DNA of 36,882 bases from Anaerolineae bacterium (GTDB lineage: Bacteria > Chloroflexota > Anaerolineae > J102): positions 1 to 36,882 of the forward strand of contig WFTO01000222.1 of NCBI GenBank assembly GCA_015485435.1, given 5' to 3'. This document shows, piece after piece, positions 7,903-14,657 of the stretch. The stretch's first letter is position 1. Every line of letters begins with the position of its first letter. The position numbers were made by a program, and so were the translations under genes. A model generated the notes under the pieces. That model had not been told where the DNA came from and did not search any database. It saw nothing but the letters and a program-made list of their open reading frames with translations.

Positions 7903-8724
7903 TTACATGCCCAGCTCTTGCGCCTCCCAATCCCGATAAGCTTTCATGAGTTGCCGGGTAATGGGGCCAGGTGGACCGATCTCGATCGCATCCACTTGAC
8001 GGATGGGAAGCACCCCACGTCGGGTGGACGTGAGAAAGGCTTCTTCCCACTGGGGGATGTCCGATTCGGGCAATGGGCGACGCTCAATAGGAAGATTGGC
8101 CTCTTTCGCCAGCGCCATGACTCGCCTCATGACGGTACCCTCGAGGACAGCACCCAAGGGCGGAGCCGCCAAAACACCATTTTGCACAATAAACACATTG
8201 CAATTGGAACCCTCAGTCACATAACCAAAACGGTCCACCAGCAGGGCGTCGTGCACCCCTGCAGCGCGGGCGGCTTTGCGAGCCAGGCCAGGCACCAATG
8301 TATTGAAGGATTTGATCATCGGCATGGCGCGTTCGCCATGATAGATGATAACCGGAACGCCTCGGACATAGTCCTCTGGTGAGGGGGCCACGTAGGACAT
8401 TTCGTAAAAGTACACATCCGCATACGCATTTCCCAAGTCCAGTGCTAGCGCCCGCACAAGTCCGTCAGGACGATTCGCCTCAACAATTCGATACGCCCAG
8501 GCTGTGAGTTCCTCTAAATCAGGCGCAAGACGCAGTTGGGCGCCTTCAGCTGATTGCAGCAACCGTTCCAGATGATCGCGCAGCGCCACGTATCGCCCGT
8601 TCTTGACGAGAATGGTTTCGTAGACGCCCAAAGCCCCAACAAGCGAAGGTGTGAACACAGGAAAACAGGCTTGCTCTTTGGGAATGAATTGACCATTATG
8701 CAGGATGTGCTCGTAAATGTTCAT
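7903..8724 (-). CDS. PLP-dependent class IV aminotransferase (IlvE / D-amino acid aminotransferase-like)
   Basis: Fold-type IV PLP enzyme of about 273 residues. The catalytic lysine lies in the KSFNTL motif and the phosphate/substrate-binding loop in VTEGSNCNVFIV; the late stretch EEAFLTSTRRGVLPI is also typical. The family covers branched-chain aminotransferases, D-amino acid aminotransferases and aminodeoxychorismate lyases, and the sequence alone does not decide between them. I start it at ATG 8724 (MNIYEHILHNGQF), preceded by GAGG; the track ORF adds 23 residues upstream with no ribosome site and unlike the family. It is divergent from the methyltransferase gene, sharing an intergenic region of about 130 bases. 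Confidence 0.9.
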   Translation of the reverse strand: MNIYEHILHNGQFIPKEQACFPVFTPSLVGALGVYETILVKNGRYVALRDHLERLLQSAEGAQLRLAPDLEELTAWAYRIVEANRPDGLVRALALDLGNAYADVYFYEMSYVAPSPEDYVRGVPVIIYHGERAMPMIKSFNTLVPGLARKAARAAGVHDALLVDRFGYVTEGSNCNVFIVQNGVLAAPPLGAVLEGTVMRRVMALAKEANLPIERRPLPESDIPQWEEAFLTSTRRGVLPIRQVDAIEIGPPGPITRQLMKAYRDWEAQELGM

Positions 8725-8786
8725 AAAAACCTCAAATGGAATGAATGACATCTTTGTTGCCGTGCATGTCGTGCATGGTGCCAAAA

Positions 8787-8815
8787 TTGCCAACCAGCTT
8801 CGCCATTATTATACT
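8787..8815 (+). promoter_or_regulatory. Sigma-70 promoter of the methyltransferase / MOCOS-like pair
   Basis: -35 TTGCCA (8787-8792), 17-base spacer, -10 TATACT (8810-8815). Just upstream, GTGCATG occurs twice nine bases apart (about 8762-8777), a possible operator in the divergent intergenic region. Confidence 0.6.
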
Positions 8816-8857
8816 GCTACCCAATCCAAAACCCTTAATTCACAATAAAAAGAGATT

Positions 8858-9730
8858 ATGACGACCACATTCGCCGGAACGGGCGCTGCACAGCGCCCCA
8901 TTTGGGAAAAGTACCTCACCGATTACAACGAAGGCCTGGGCCTGGTCTACGAACGTTTTGTCCTCAATGATTTTCTTGAGAAGTTGCGACGGGATTTTGA
9001 CCTGAAACGGGTGCTCGAAGCTCCAATTTATGGTATGGCGGGCGTGACTGGCATCAACAGCGTCATGCTGGCTCGGCAGGGCGTCCACGTGACCATGGTC
9101 GACGATATCTCGGACCGCGCCGAGGCGGTGAAACGGATCTGGCGCGAGCTGAATTTGGAGCCTGACCTGCATTTGATATCACCGGACAGCTGGGGCAAGC
9201 TCCCTTTTCAGGATGATACATTCGATCTGACCTGGAATTGGGCGGCATTATGGTATCTGCCAGATCCGGCCGCGTTGTTGCACGAACTGGTGCGCACCAG
9301 CCGCAAGCTCGTTTTTGTGGCGATGCCAAACAATTTACAGGTTGGCTATTGGATGCGAAAGTACGTCCTTGATAAGGATTTCTTTCACACCGTGGATGAG
9401 CGTTGGGTGGACATCGATCGTATCCGATGGCATCTGCGAAATGAAGGAGTAGAGATCATTGATAGCGGGGTTTTGGACGTGCCCCCCTGGCCCGACACGG
9501 TCATGCCAGCCAATGAAGTGCTGAAACGTTTGGGCATTCGCAGCGAGAAATTGGAGGAGCAATTCACCGGAGATAGCTGGGAATGGAATACGATGGCCTA
9601 TTATTTGGGAGAACAACCCGATCTTTACGACCGCGTCATAAAATATGCCTGGTTAGATCAAGTCGCTCTGCCATGGCAGATCAAATCGGTCTGGGCGCAC
9701 CATCGTTGGCTATTAGGTCGAGTTGACTGA
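8858..9730 (+). CDS. SAM-dependent methyltransferase-like protein (class I fold)
   Basis: A 290-residue protein whose middle looks like a class I methyltransferase. It has a motif I region (VLEAPIYGMAGVTGINS), an acidic end of strand 2 (VTMVDDISDRAE), a motif near PFQDDTFDLTWNWAALWYLPDP resembling the usual post-II/IV stretch, then VRTSRKLVFVAMPN. Motif I is unusual: the canonical GxGxG is replaced by YGMAGVTG, so binding of SAM is likely but not certain. The C-terminal ~120 residues are rich in tryptophan and tyrosine. The gene is followed at once by a MOCOS-like aminotransferase, with overlap or a 31-base gap depending on the start, so the two products probably act together. Substrate unknown. 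Confidence 0.75.
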   Translation: MTTTFAGTGAAQRPIWEKYLTDYNEGLGLVYERFVLNDFLEKLRRDFDLKRVLEAPIYGMAGVTGINSVMLARQGVHVTMVDDISDRAEAVKRIWRELNLEPDLHLISPDSWGKLPFQDDTFDLTWNWAALWYLPDPAALLHELVRTSRKLVFVAMPNNLQVGYWMRKYVLDKDFFHTVDERWVDIDRIRWHLRNEGVEIIDSGVLDVPPWPDTVMPANEVLKRLGIRSEKLEEQFTGDSWEWNTMAYYLGEQPDLYDRVIKYAWLDQVALPWQIKSVWAHHRWLLGRVD

Positions 9731-9761
9731 CCCTCTGCAATCCCTTTCTCCCAGTGTGATC

Positions 9762-11207
9762 ATGAACAAGCCAACCACAACATACACATTTGCTGATTTT
9801 CGCGCTCGATATCCAGACTGCGATGGCTTTCAGGTTCTGAATGAGCTGCGCCAACAGGAATATCGGCGCCTGGATCAACAAGGCCATGTCTATTTGGACT
9901 ATACAGGGGGCGGACTGTATCCCGATAAATTGGTTCGCGAACATAGTGAATTCTTGCGAAAAACGGTGTTAGGGAACCCTCATTCACAAAATCCCACTTC
10001 TCTGGCGTCGACCCACCTGATGCAACAGGCGCGTCAGGATGTGCTGCGTTATTTTCGAGCCGATCCACAGGACTATACGGTAATTTTTACAGCCAACGCC
10101 AGCGCCGCCCTGAAGCTTGTAGGCGAGAGTTATCCCTTCCAACCAGGCAGTCATTTTTGTCTTTTGGCCGATAATCACAACTCGGTTCAAGGCATCCGGG
10201 AGTTCGCGCGGCATAAAGGCACTCGGATCACCTATGTGCCGTTGGATCCGCACCGTCTTTGTTGTCCCGACCTACGTCCCTATTTGGAACATTGGGATGC
10301 AGACAAGCCCAACTTGTTTGCCATGCCAGCTCAGTCAAACTTCTCTGGTGTCCAACACCCCTTGACGGCCATCGAACTGGCTCATGAGCTCGGGTATGAT
10401 GTCATTTTAGATGCGGCGGCGTTTGTACCAACGAACCGTTTGGATTTGAGGGTGATCAAGCCCGATTTTGTGCCTATTTCATTTTACAAAATGTTTGGTT
10501 ATCCAACGGGCGTGGGCGCATTGATTGCCCGACGGAGTGCGCTCGCCAAGTTGGTGCGGCCCTGGTTCGGCGGCGGCACAGTGCAATTGGTTTCCACACG
10601 CGCGGATTTACACATCCTGGCCGATGACTACGAAGCCTTTGAAGATGGCACGCCCAATTATCTTCTTCTTCCCGCCATCAGCATGGGGTTGCGCTTGATG
10701 GAATCGTTGGATGCGGATCGTATCCATCGATGGGTTATGGCGCTCACAGGCTATCTGTTAGAAGAGATGCAAGCGTTAAAGCACGACAACGGCGCTCCAT
10801 TGGTTCGAATTTATGGTCCCACAGACACCTCCGCCCGCGGTGGAAGCATCGCCTTTAACCTCATGGATCCCCGAGGTGAATTTTTTCCTTACCAATTGGT
10901 GGAAAAAGAAGCCAATACCCGGAACATCTCCATTCGAGCAGGATGTTTTTGCAATCCGGGCGCGGGTGAATTCAGTTTGGATATCTCAGCCGAGGATGTG
11001 CGGCGTTGCGTGAAGGCAGCGACTGTGGATGGGCAATTTGATGTCAATCGCTATCATGAATGTCTTGGAAGCAAACCGAGCGGCGCGGTGCGCGCTTCCT
11101 TAGGCATGGTGACCAACTTTGAAGATATCGCTTATTTCCTCAACTTTCTTGCCACTTATCTCAATCGCTTCGCGCCCAACATCGCGGCAAAAGCCCCAAC
11201 GTGTTGA
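9762..11207 (+). CDS. Class V aminotransferase, molybdenum cofactor sulfurase / cysteine desulfurase-like
   Basis: PLP enzyme of about 481 residues that resembles the N-terminal sulfurase domain of MOCOS proteins, which move sulfur from cysteine. Visible features are VYLDYTGGGLYP near the N-terminus, the FTANASAALKLVGESYPF stretch, the PLP-aspartate strand DVILDAAAFVPTN, the Schiff-base lysine in SFYKMFGYPTGVGAL, and the mobile cysteine in RAGCFCNPGAGE. In human MOCOS the last motif ends in GAC; here the second position is glycine. There is no C-terminal MOSC domain. I use ATG 9762, which gives a family-like N-terminus; the track TTG at 9723 would overlap the upstream gene by 8 bases. It could instead be a specialised cysteine desulfurase or lyase; the methyltransferase partner does not decide this. 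Confidence 0.85.
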   Translation: MNKPTTTYTFADFRARYPDCDGFQVLNELRQQEYRRLDQQGHVYLDYTGGGLYPDKLVREHSEFLRKTVLGNPHSQNPTSLASTHLMQQARQDVLRYFRADPQDYTVIFTANASAALKLVGESYPFQPGSHFCLLADNHNSVQGIREFARHKGTRITYVPLDPHRLCCPDLRPYLEHWDADKPNLFAMPAQSNFSGVQHPLTAIELAHELGYDVILDAAAFVPTNRLDLRVIKPDFVPISFYKMFGYPTGVGALIARRSALAKLVRPWFGGGTVQLVSTRADLHILADDYEAFEDGTPNYLLLPAISMGLRLMESLDADRIHRWVMALTGYLLEEMQALKHDNGAPLVRIYGPTDTSARGGSIAFNLMDPRGEFFPYQLVEKEANTRNISIRAGCFCNPGAGEFSLDISAEDVRRCVKAATVDGQFDVNRYHECLGSKPSGAVRASLGMVTNFEDIAYFLNFLATYLNRFAPNIAAKAPTC

Positions 11208-11295
11208 TGGTAAAATAAGAGAGTGCGATGACTCAAAGGCCTGAGGTGGATCACCATTGGATCTGACATCAAGCCAGAACGCACCTACGCCTTGG

Positions 11296-12633
11296 TCAAT
11301 CCTGGACGCGTTCTTCTAACGAAGCCAGTGAATATTCCAGCTGCGCCAGAGCGTCGCGAAGGTTTTCGGTAGGGCGTGCAGGGGAGTATTGAGGCGAGCG
11401 CTGTTTGCGTCGAAAGCGTAGACGCCGTTCTCCCTTCTCCAACGTTTTGCGGACCACGTCGATATCGAAGTTGGCTTTGCGCATTGCATCCAACTCCTCC
11501 GCCACAAGGCGGCGCGTAATGGGGATGCCATGGCGGGCGAGGATGGCCTTCAACTCGCGATATTGGTTTTCCAGATCCAGGGTCACCGATCGGTATCCGT
11601 GTTGTGCGATGGTGACGCGAGCGGAATAGCGCATGATGTTGTAAAAAGCCATTTCGAAATCGGTGGGGCGAGGTTCGATCAGGATAATATCGATATCGGG
11701 ATAACGACGACGCAGTTGTTTAATGTGATACGCCAAGCCACTACGCATGGAAATCCGCATGAATTGAGAGAGAACCGCCTGTGCCCCCTTTTCGCTGATG
11801 AACTGACCATCTTCTCCGAGCAAAGGGATAGATTTCTTTTGGCTATTGTCAATAGGCACCAGGGGATTAATGCAAACAATCAATCGGGCACCGGCTTCGA
11901 TGGCGATGTCGAGACTGGCGTTGCCACGTACTGCACCATCCACAAATTCCTGATCGCCAATCCGCACAGGACGATACAGCAACGGAACGGCACTGGAGGC
12001 GGCGATGGCTTTGCTGATGGGGACATGTTCCCAACCTGGCGCGCCGAACACAACGCGTTTTCCAGTGTCCAGATCCGTAGCGATCACATAAAGTTCGCGC
12101 TCCACATCGCGAAAATCATCACTGAGCCCATACTCCTTCCATAACCCCTGGACAAACTGTTCCAGCACGCGATTATCGTAGAGGCCAGAAGGTAGTGCTT
12201 CGGTTAATGACCAAAGGACATCAAACAAATTCATATCATTTCGATGTCGCAGATAATGCGAGAGGGCGTTTTTGATGGTTTTGGGGAAGCGAACGCCTTT
12301 GCGTATAAATTCATGGGTGTTCAGGGCAAAAAGATGACGGGGTAAAATGCGCGACGCCCCTGGTTCGGCGCCATCAAGAGCGCGCATCATCTCCGATGGC
12401 GTGATGCCTCGGGCCAGCATGCTACCGACAAGCGCCCCGGCGCTGGTCCCCACGATGATGTCAAAATCGTTGACCGTACGGTCTAAAAGCATGGCGTCGA
12501 TGGCTCGCAAGGCGCCCACTTCGTAAACCGCGCCCGTTAACCCCCCACCAGCCAGCACAATCGCTGTCTTCGATGGTTCGGTATGGGGTAAATTTTCGAT
12601 GAATTCTGGTTGATATCCAGTAATGATGGACAT
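11296..12633 (-). CDS. Patatin-like phospholipase / acyl hydrolase
   Basis: A 445-residue protein with a patatin domain in its N-terminal half. It has an oxyanion glycine loop AGGGLTGAVYEVGA (28-41), the nucleophile motif GTSAG with Ser64, and the catalytic aspartate in VDGAVRGN (Asp232), so the Ser-Asp dyad is intact. The C-terminal ~195 residues hold an extra helical region and a strongly basic, arginine-rich segment (about 400-425). Patatin enzymes cleave acyl ester bonds of lipids, and some act on storage polymers. It starts 16 bases after the end of the PHA-regulator-like gene on the same strand, so it is probably co-transcribed and may act on granule lipid or polymer (inference). No strong ribosome site is visible before ATG 12633. 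Confidence 0.92.
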   Translation of the reverse strand: MSIITGYQPEFIENLPHTEPSKTAIVLAGGGLTGAVYEVGALRAIDAMLLDRTVNDFDIIVGTSAGALVGSMLARGITPSEMMRALDGAEPGASRILPRHLFALNTHEFIRKGVRFPKTIKNALSHYLRHRNDMNLFDVLWSLTEALPSGLYDNRVLEQFVQGLWKEYGLSDDFRDVERELYVIATDLDTGKRVVFGAPGWEHVPISKAIAASSAVPLLYRPVRIGDQEFVDGAVRGNASLDIAIEAGARLIVCINPLVPIDNSQKKSIPLLGEDGQFISEKGAQAVLSQFMRISMRSGLAYHIKQLRRRYPDIDIILIEPRPTDFEMAFYNIMRYSARVTIAQHGYRSVTLDLENQYRELKAILARHGIPITRRLVAEELDAMRKANFDIDVVRKTLEKGERRLRFRRKQRSPQYSPARPTENLRDALAQLEYSLASLEERVQD

Positions 12634-12649
12634 GATATCCAGGACTTTG

Positions 12650-13273
12650 TCAAGAGGAGGATGCTGTGCCCGAATTCGCCTGGGAGCTGGAATCGTCGTG
12701 ATGGTTTGGGGGCGAATCCCTCCCCTCAGTCACTTCGAGGAGTTTGTCAACGCTGGCCATCAGCTTTTCAACCTGGCTTTCCAAGGTTTTGATATCTTCA
12801 TGTGTGGGAACGTTGAGCTTATTCAAGGCGGCATCTAGCTTGATGTCGGGCAAGAGCCCTTTGGCCGTTGCGGCTGCACCTCCGTAAAGTTCCTTGCGCA
12901 GACGATCCGCTTCTTCTTGTGCAAGTTCACCTTTAGCAACCAACGCTTCAATGCGATGATCGATTTCCTCTTCTAGAAGATGCAAAACGTTGATGGAAGA
13001 CGAAACAGACTTTTTGAGGTAGTCGATGGGCGCGCTTCCGGTTCGAATTAAGGCGGTGAGGATTGACTTGGGCAAAAAGCCCGAACGTTTTTTCTCCCGT
13101 TCAAAAATAATTTGCGACAGGGTGATGCTGGTAAGATCCTCACCCGATTCATGATCAATCACCTGGATATCTTCACCCTGTTGAATCATCATGGCGATAT
13201 CATCTAGCGTGACATACCGTTTGCTGGCCAGATCGTATAATTTTCGGTTGGGATAGCGTTTAATGGTTCGCAT
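12650..13273 (-). CDS. PHA accumulation regulator-like DNA-binding protein with phasin-like coiled-coil tail
   Basis: A 207-residue protein. The N-terminus (IKRYPNRKLYDLASKRYVTLDDIA ... IDHESGEDLTSITLSQII) is the DNA-binding domain of PhaR-type polyhydroxyalkanoate accumulation regulators (about residues 3-62). The rest resembles granule-associated phasins: a helical middle with VAKGELAQEEADRLRKEL (about 115-135) and NVPTHEDIKTLESQVEKL (about 158-175), ending in a Ser/Asn-rich tail. The start is ATG 13273, with AAAGGA ten bases upstream. The longer track ORF (ATG 13312) is excluded because that codon overlaps the -10 of the promoter. In known systems PhaR represses phasin genes and binds granules; having both parts in one chain is the notable point. 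It is followed by the patatin gene. Confidence 0.88.
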   Translation of the reverse strand: MRTIKRYPNRKLYDLASKRYVTLDDIAMMIQQGEDIQVIDHESGEDLTSITLSQIIFEREKKRSGFLPKSILTALIRTGSAPIDYLKKSVSSSINVLHLLEEEIDHRIEALVAKGELAQEEADRLRKELYGGAAATAKGLLPDIKLDAALNKLNVPTHEDIKTLESQVEKLMASVDKLLEVTEGRDSPPNHHDDSSSQANSGTASSS

Positions 13274-13310
13274 ATGGCCCGGGTCCTTTCGTTGCAGGGA
13301 GGTTTTTCTC

Positions 13311-13355
13311 ATTATAGGCAGGCATGCCGCGTTGTGTCAACTCTATCGATGTCAA
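13311..13355 (-). promoter_or_regulatory. Consensus sigma-70 promoter with duplicated TTGACA upstream of the PhaR-like gene
   Basis: On the minus strand, -35 TTGACA (13335-13340) and -10 TATAAT (13311-13316) are perfect, spaced by 18 bases. A second TTGACA lies 15 bases further upstream (13350-13355); it may be part of an operator or an alternative -35. The expected transcript starts near 13304, about 30 nt before ATG 13273. Confidence 0.8.
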
Positions 13356-13787
13356 GAAGGGAAAAACAAAGCATTGCCAATGCAACAAATAGTAACACCC
13401 GACCGGCGCACAAGTTCCTCTGACAACATTGCCTCGACACAAAAAATGATCGTACGCTCGCGCCAAACAGGGGCATAAGGGACTTCATTTATCCGCCCGC
13501 CATGGATATGCGTCGCCACTCAGTTTGCGGCATTCGGAACAAGGAACACTGGGGGCAGCATGTTCTCGTAATCATCTATGCGTCCAGTCTGCCCTTTCTC
13601 AAATAACCCTTTTCCTCGATAGACCTATTTGTGACCGTGCCCCCGTCATTGTCACTGCAAAGTCACTATAACCCCATTCCGCGACTAACGTCTGCACCCG
13701 TTCTAAGAATCTGGACACGATGGATTTTCATTCGCATCGGCCTGGACAAGCCCGCCATTGAAATGTTCTAAAAATTGAATGAATAGC
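13356..13787. other. Gene-free spacer upstream of the PhaR-like gene
   Basis: About 430 bases with no frame that has a ribosome site and protein-like composition. I recognise no RNA gene. The spacer separates the 5' end of the PhaR-like operon from the 3' end of the respiratory operon. Confidence 0.5.
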
Positions 13788-13867
13788 ACGCTGATGACGC
13801 AGAGTAGAAAGGGAAAATAAGAAAAAATCTGCGAAAACACAGTCCGTTGCATCTACGTCATCAGCGT
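13788..13867. repeat. 80-base element bounded by a perfect 12-bp inverted repeat
   Basis: ACGCTGATGACG (13788-13799) and CGTCATCAGCGT (13856-13867) are perfect reverse complements separated by 56 bases. The interior contains the terminator-like hairpin at 13822-13842. No target-site duplication is visible at the edges (AGC versus TCC), which argues against a recent MITE insertion. Confidence 0.6.
13822..13842 (-). terminator. Probable terminator of the respiratory (ttr-like/torD) operon
   Basis: On the minus strand, the stem CTGTG / CGCAG (one T-G pair) with a TTTT loop is followed by ATTTTTTCTTATTTT. It lies about 145 bases past the torD-like stop codon. The stem is short (5 bp), but the T tract is strong. 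Confidence 0.5.
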
Positions 13868-13986
13868 TCCCATGGTCATCGGTATCGACGCATCACGCCT
13901 CAGTCGGACCCACGTCCCACCACTGAATCCACGTTCTTACTGCCACGAGATGATCCTTGCGCCATGATTGTCCGTTGCAACGCTCA

Positions 13987-14586
13987 TCAATCCTCCGTCA
14001 ATAAGCCCAACACCAGAGAGCGGGTGAGTGTTCCCAACAGACGATAGTGGGAGGTGCTGGCATTTTCGGCGAGCTGACGACCAAAATCGGGCAGCCAACG
14101 AGCGAGATGATTGCGGATGAAATACTGCAAAGCACTCTCAACAGCGGGATCTGGGACGTTGGCATTGGTGCGCAGCAACGCGCTCAGACAGGCCAGCTCC
14201 ACACCTGCATGATCCGGCGCATCCAAATGCAGCCAGTGTTCATCCATATGCAAAGTGGCAGGATCGAAACTCACAGACGCGTAAAAGGCGGCCACCTGAT
14301 GGGTGATGGGGCCCCATAGACGGCGGGTGCGCTGAGCCGATTCGTAAGGAGGTAGATAGCGCCCCGAAACAGGCACGAAAAAAAGCGCGTCGTAATCCGC
14401 CCTCAAGTCGGGCAAAGGGTCCGCCTCGTTTGAGAAATCATCAGTGAGGCCCAGCCCCTCATGCAACACTCCGATGGCCTCCGTGAAAGCGATCGTCAGT
14501 CTGCCATTGGGGCGATGAAGATACATGGCAGCCAGCATATCCGCGGCCCGAGCGTAAAAACGTTGTTCGTGTTGATTCATAGTCAT
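13987..14586 (-). CDS. TorD/DmsD-family chaperone for a molybdoenzyme
   Basis: A small all-helical cytoplasmic protein of about 199 residues. The conserved stretch DYDALFFVPVSGRYLPPYES (about 63-82) and the following histidine-rich MDEHWLHLDAPDHAGVELACL are typical of the TorD/NarJ family. These chaperones help insert the Mo-bis-MGD cofactor and hold back TAT export until the enzyme is mature. Its gene lies directly after the molybdopterin catalytic subunit, its expected client. The start is probably ATG 14586 or 14580 (MNQHEQ); the track start at 14622 falls inside a large hairpin and gives a poor N-terminus. No clear Shine-Dalgarno is visible, so its translation may depend on the intercistronic structure. 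Confidence 0.88.
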   Translation of the reverse strand: MTMNQHEQRFYARAADMLAAMYLHRPNGRLTIAFTEAIGVLHEGLGLTDDFSNEADPLPDLRADYDALFFVPVSGRYLPPYESAQRTRRLWGPITHQVAAFYASVSFDPATLHMDEHWLHLDAPDHAGVELACLSALLRTNANVPDPAVESALQYFIRNHLARWLPDFGRQLAENASTSHYRLLGTLTRSLVLGLLTED

Positions 14587-14599
14587 GAGAACCATCGAG

Positions 14600-14648
14600 G
14601 CCAGGCCGCCAGACTCTGCCAACCAGCAGAGTCGCGAGGCGGCCTGGC
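14600..14648 (-). repeat. Large intercistronic hairpin between the catalytic subunit and the TorD-like gene
   Basis: The lower stem is a perfect 11-bp repeat (GCCAGGCCGCC / GGCGGCCTGGC). After a small asymmetric internal loop (A / GCGA), a second perfect 8-bp stem (GACTCTGC / GCAGAGTC) closes a 6-base loop. It starts nine bases after the ttrA-like stop codon and ends 13 bases before the torD-like ATG. No T run follows on the minus strand, so a role in mRNA stability or in lowering chaperone synthesis is more likely than full termination. Confidence 0.85.
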
Positions 14649-14657
14649 GTAAAGGGA

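Noticed and set aside
13788-13867. Call of a MITE insertion
   Set aside because: The inverted repeat is perfect, but there is no target-site duplication and only one copy is seen in the window, so I list it as an inverted-repeat element only.
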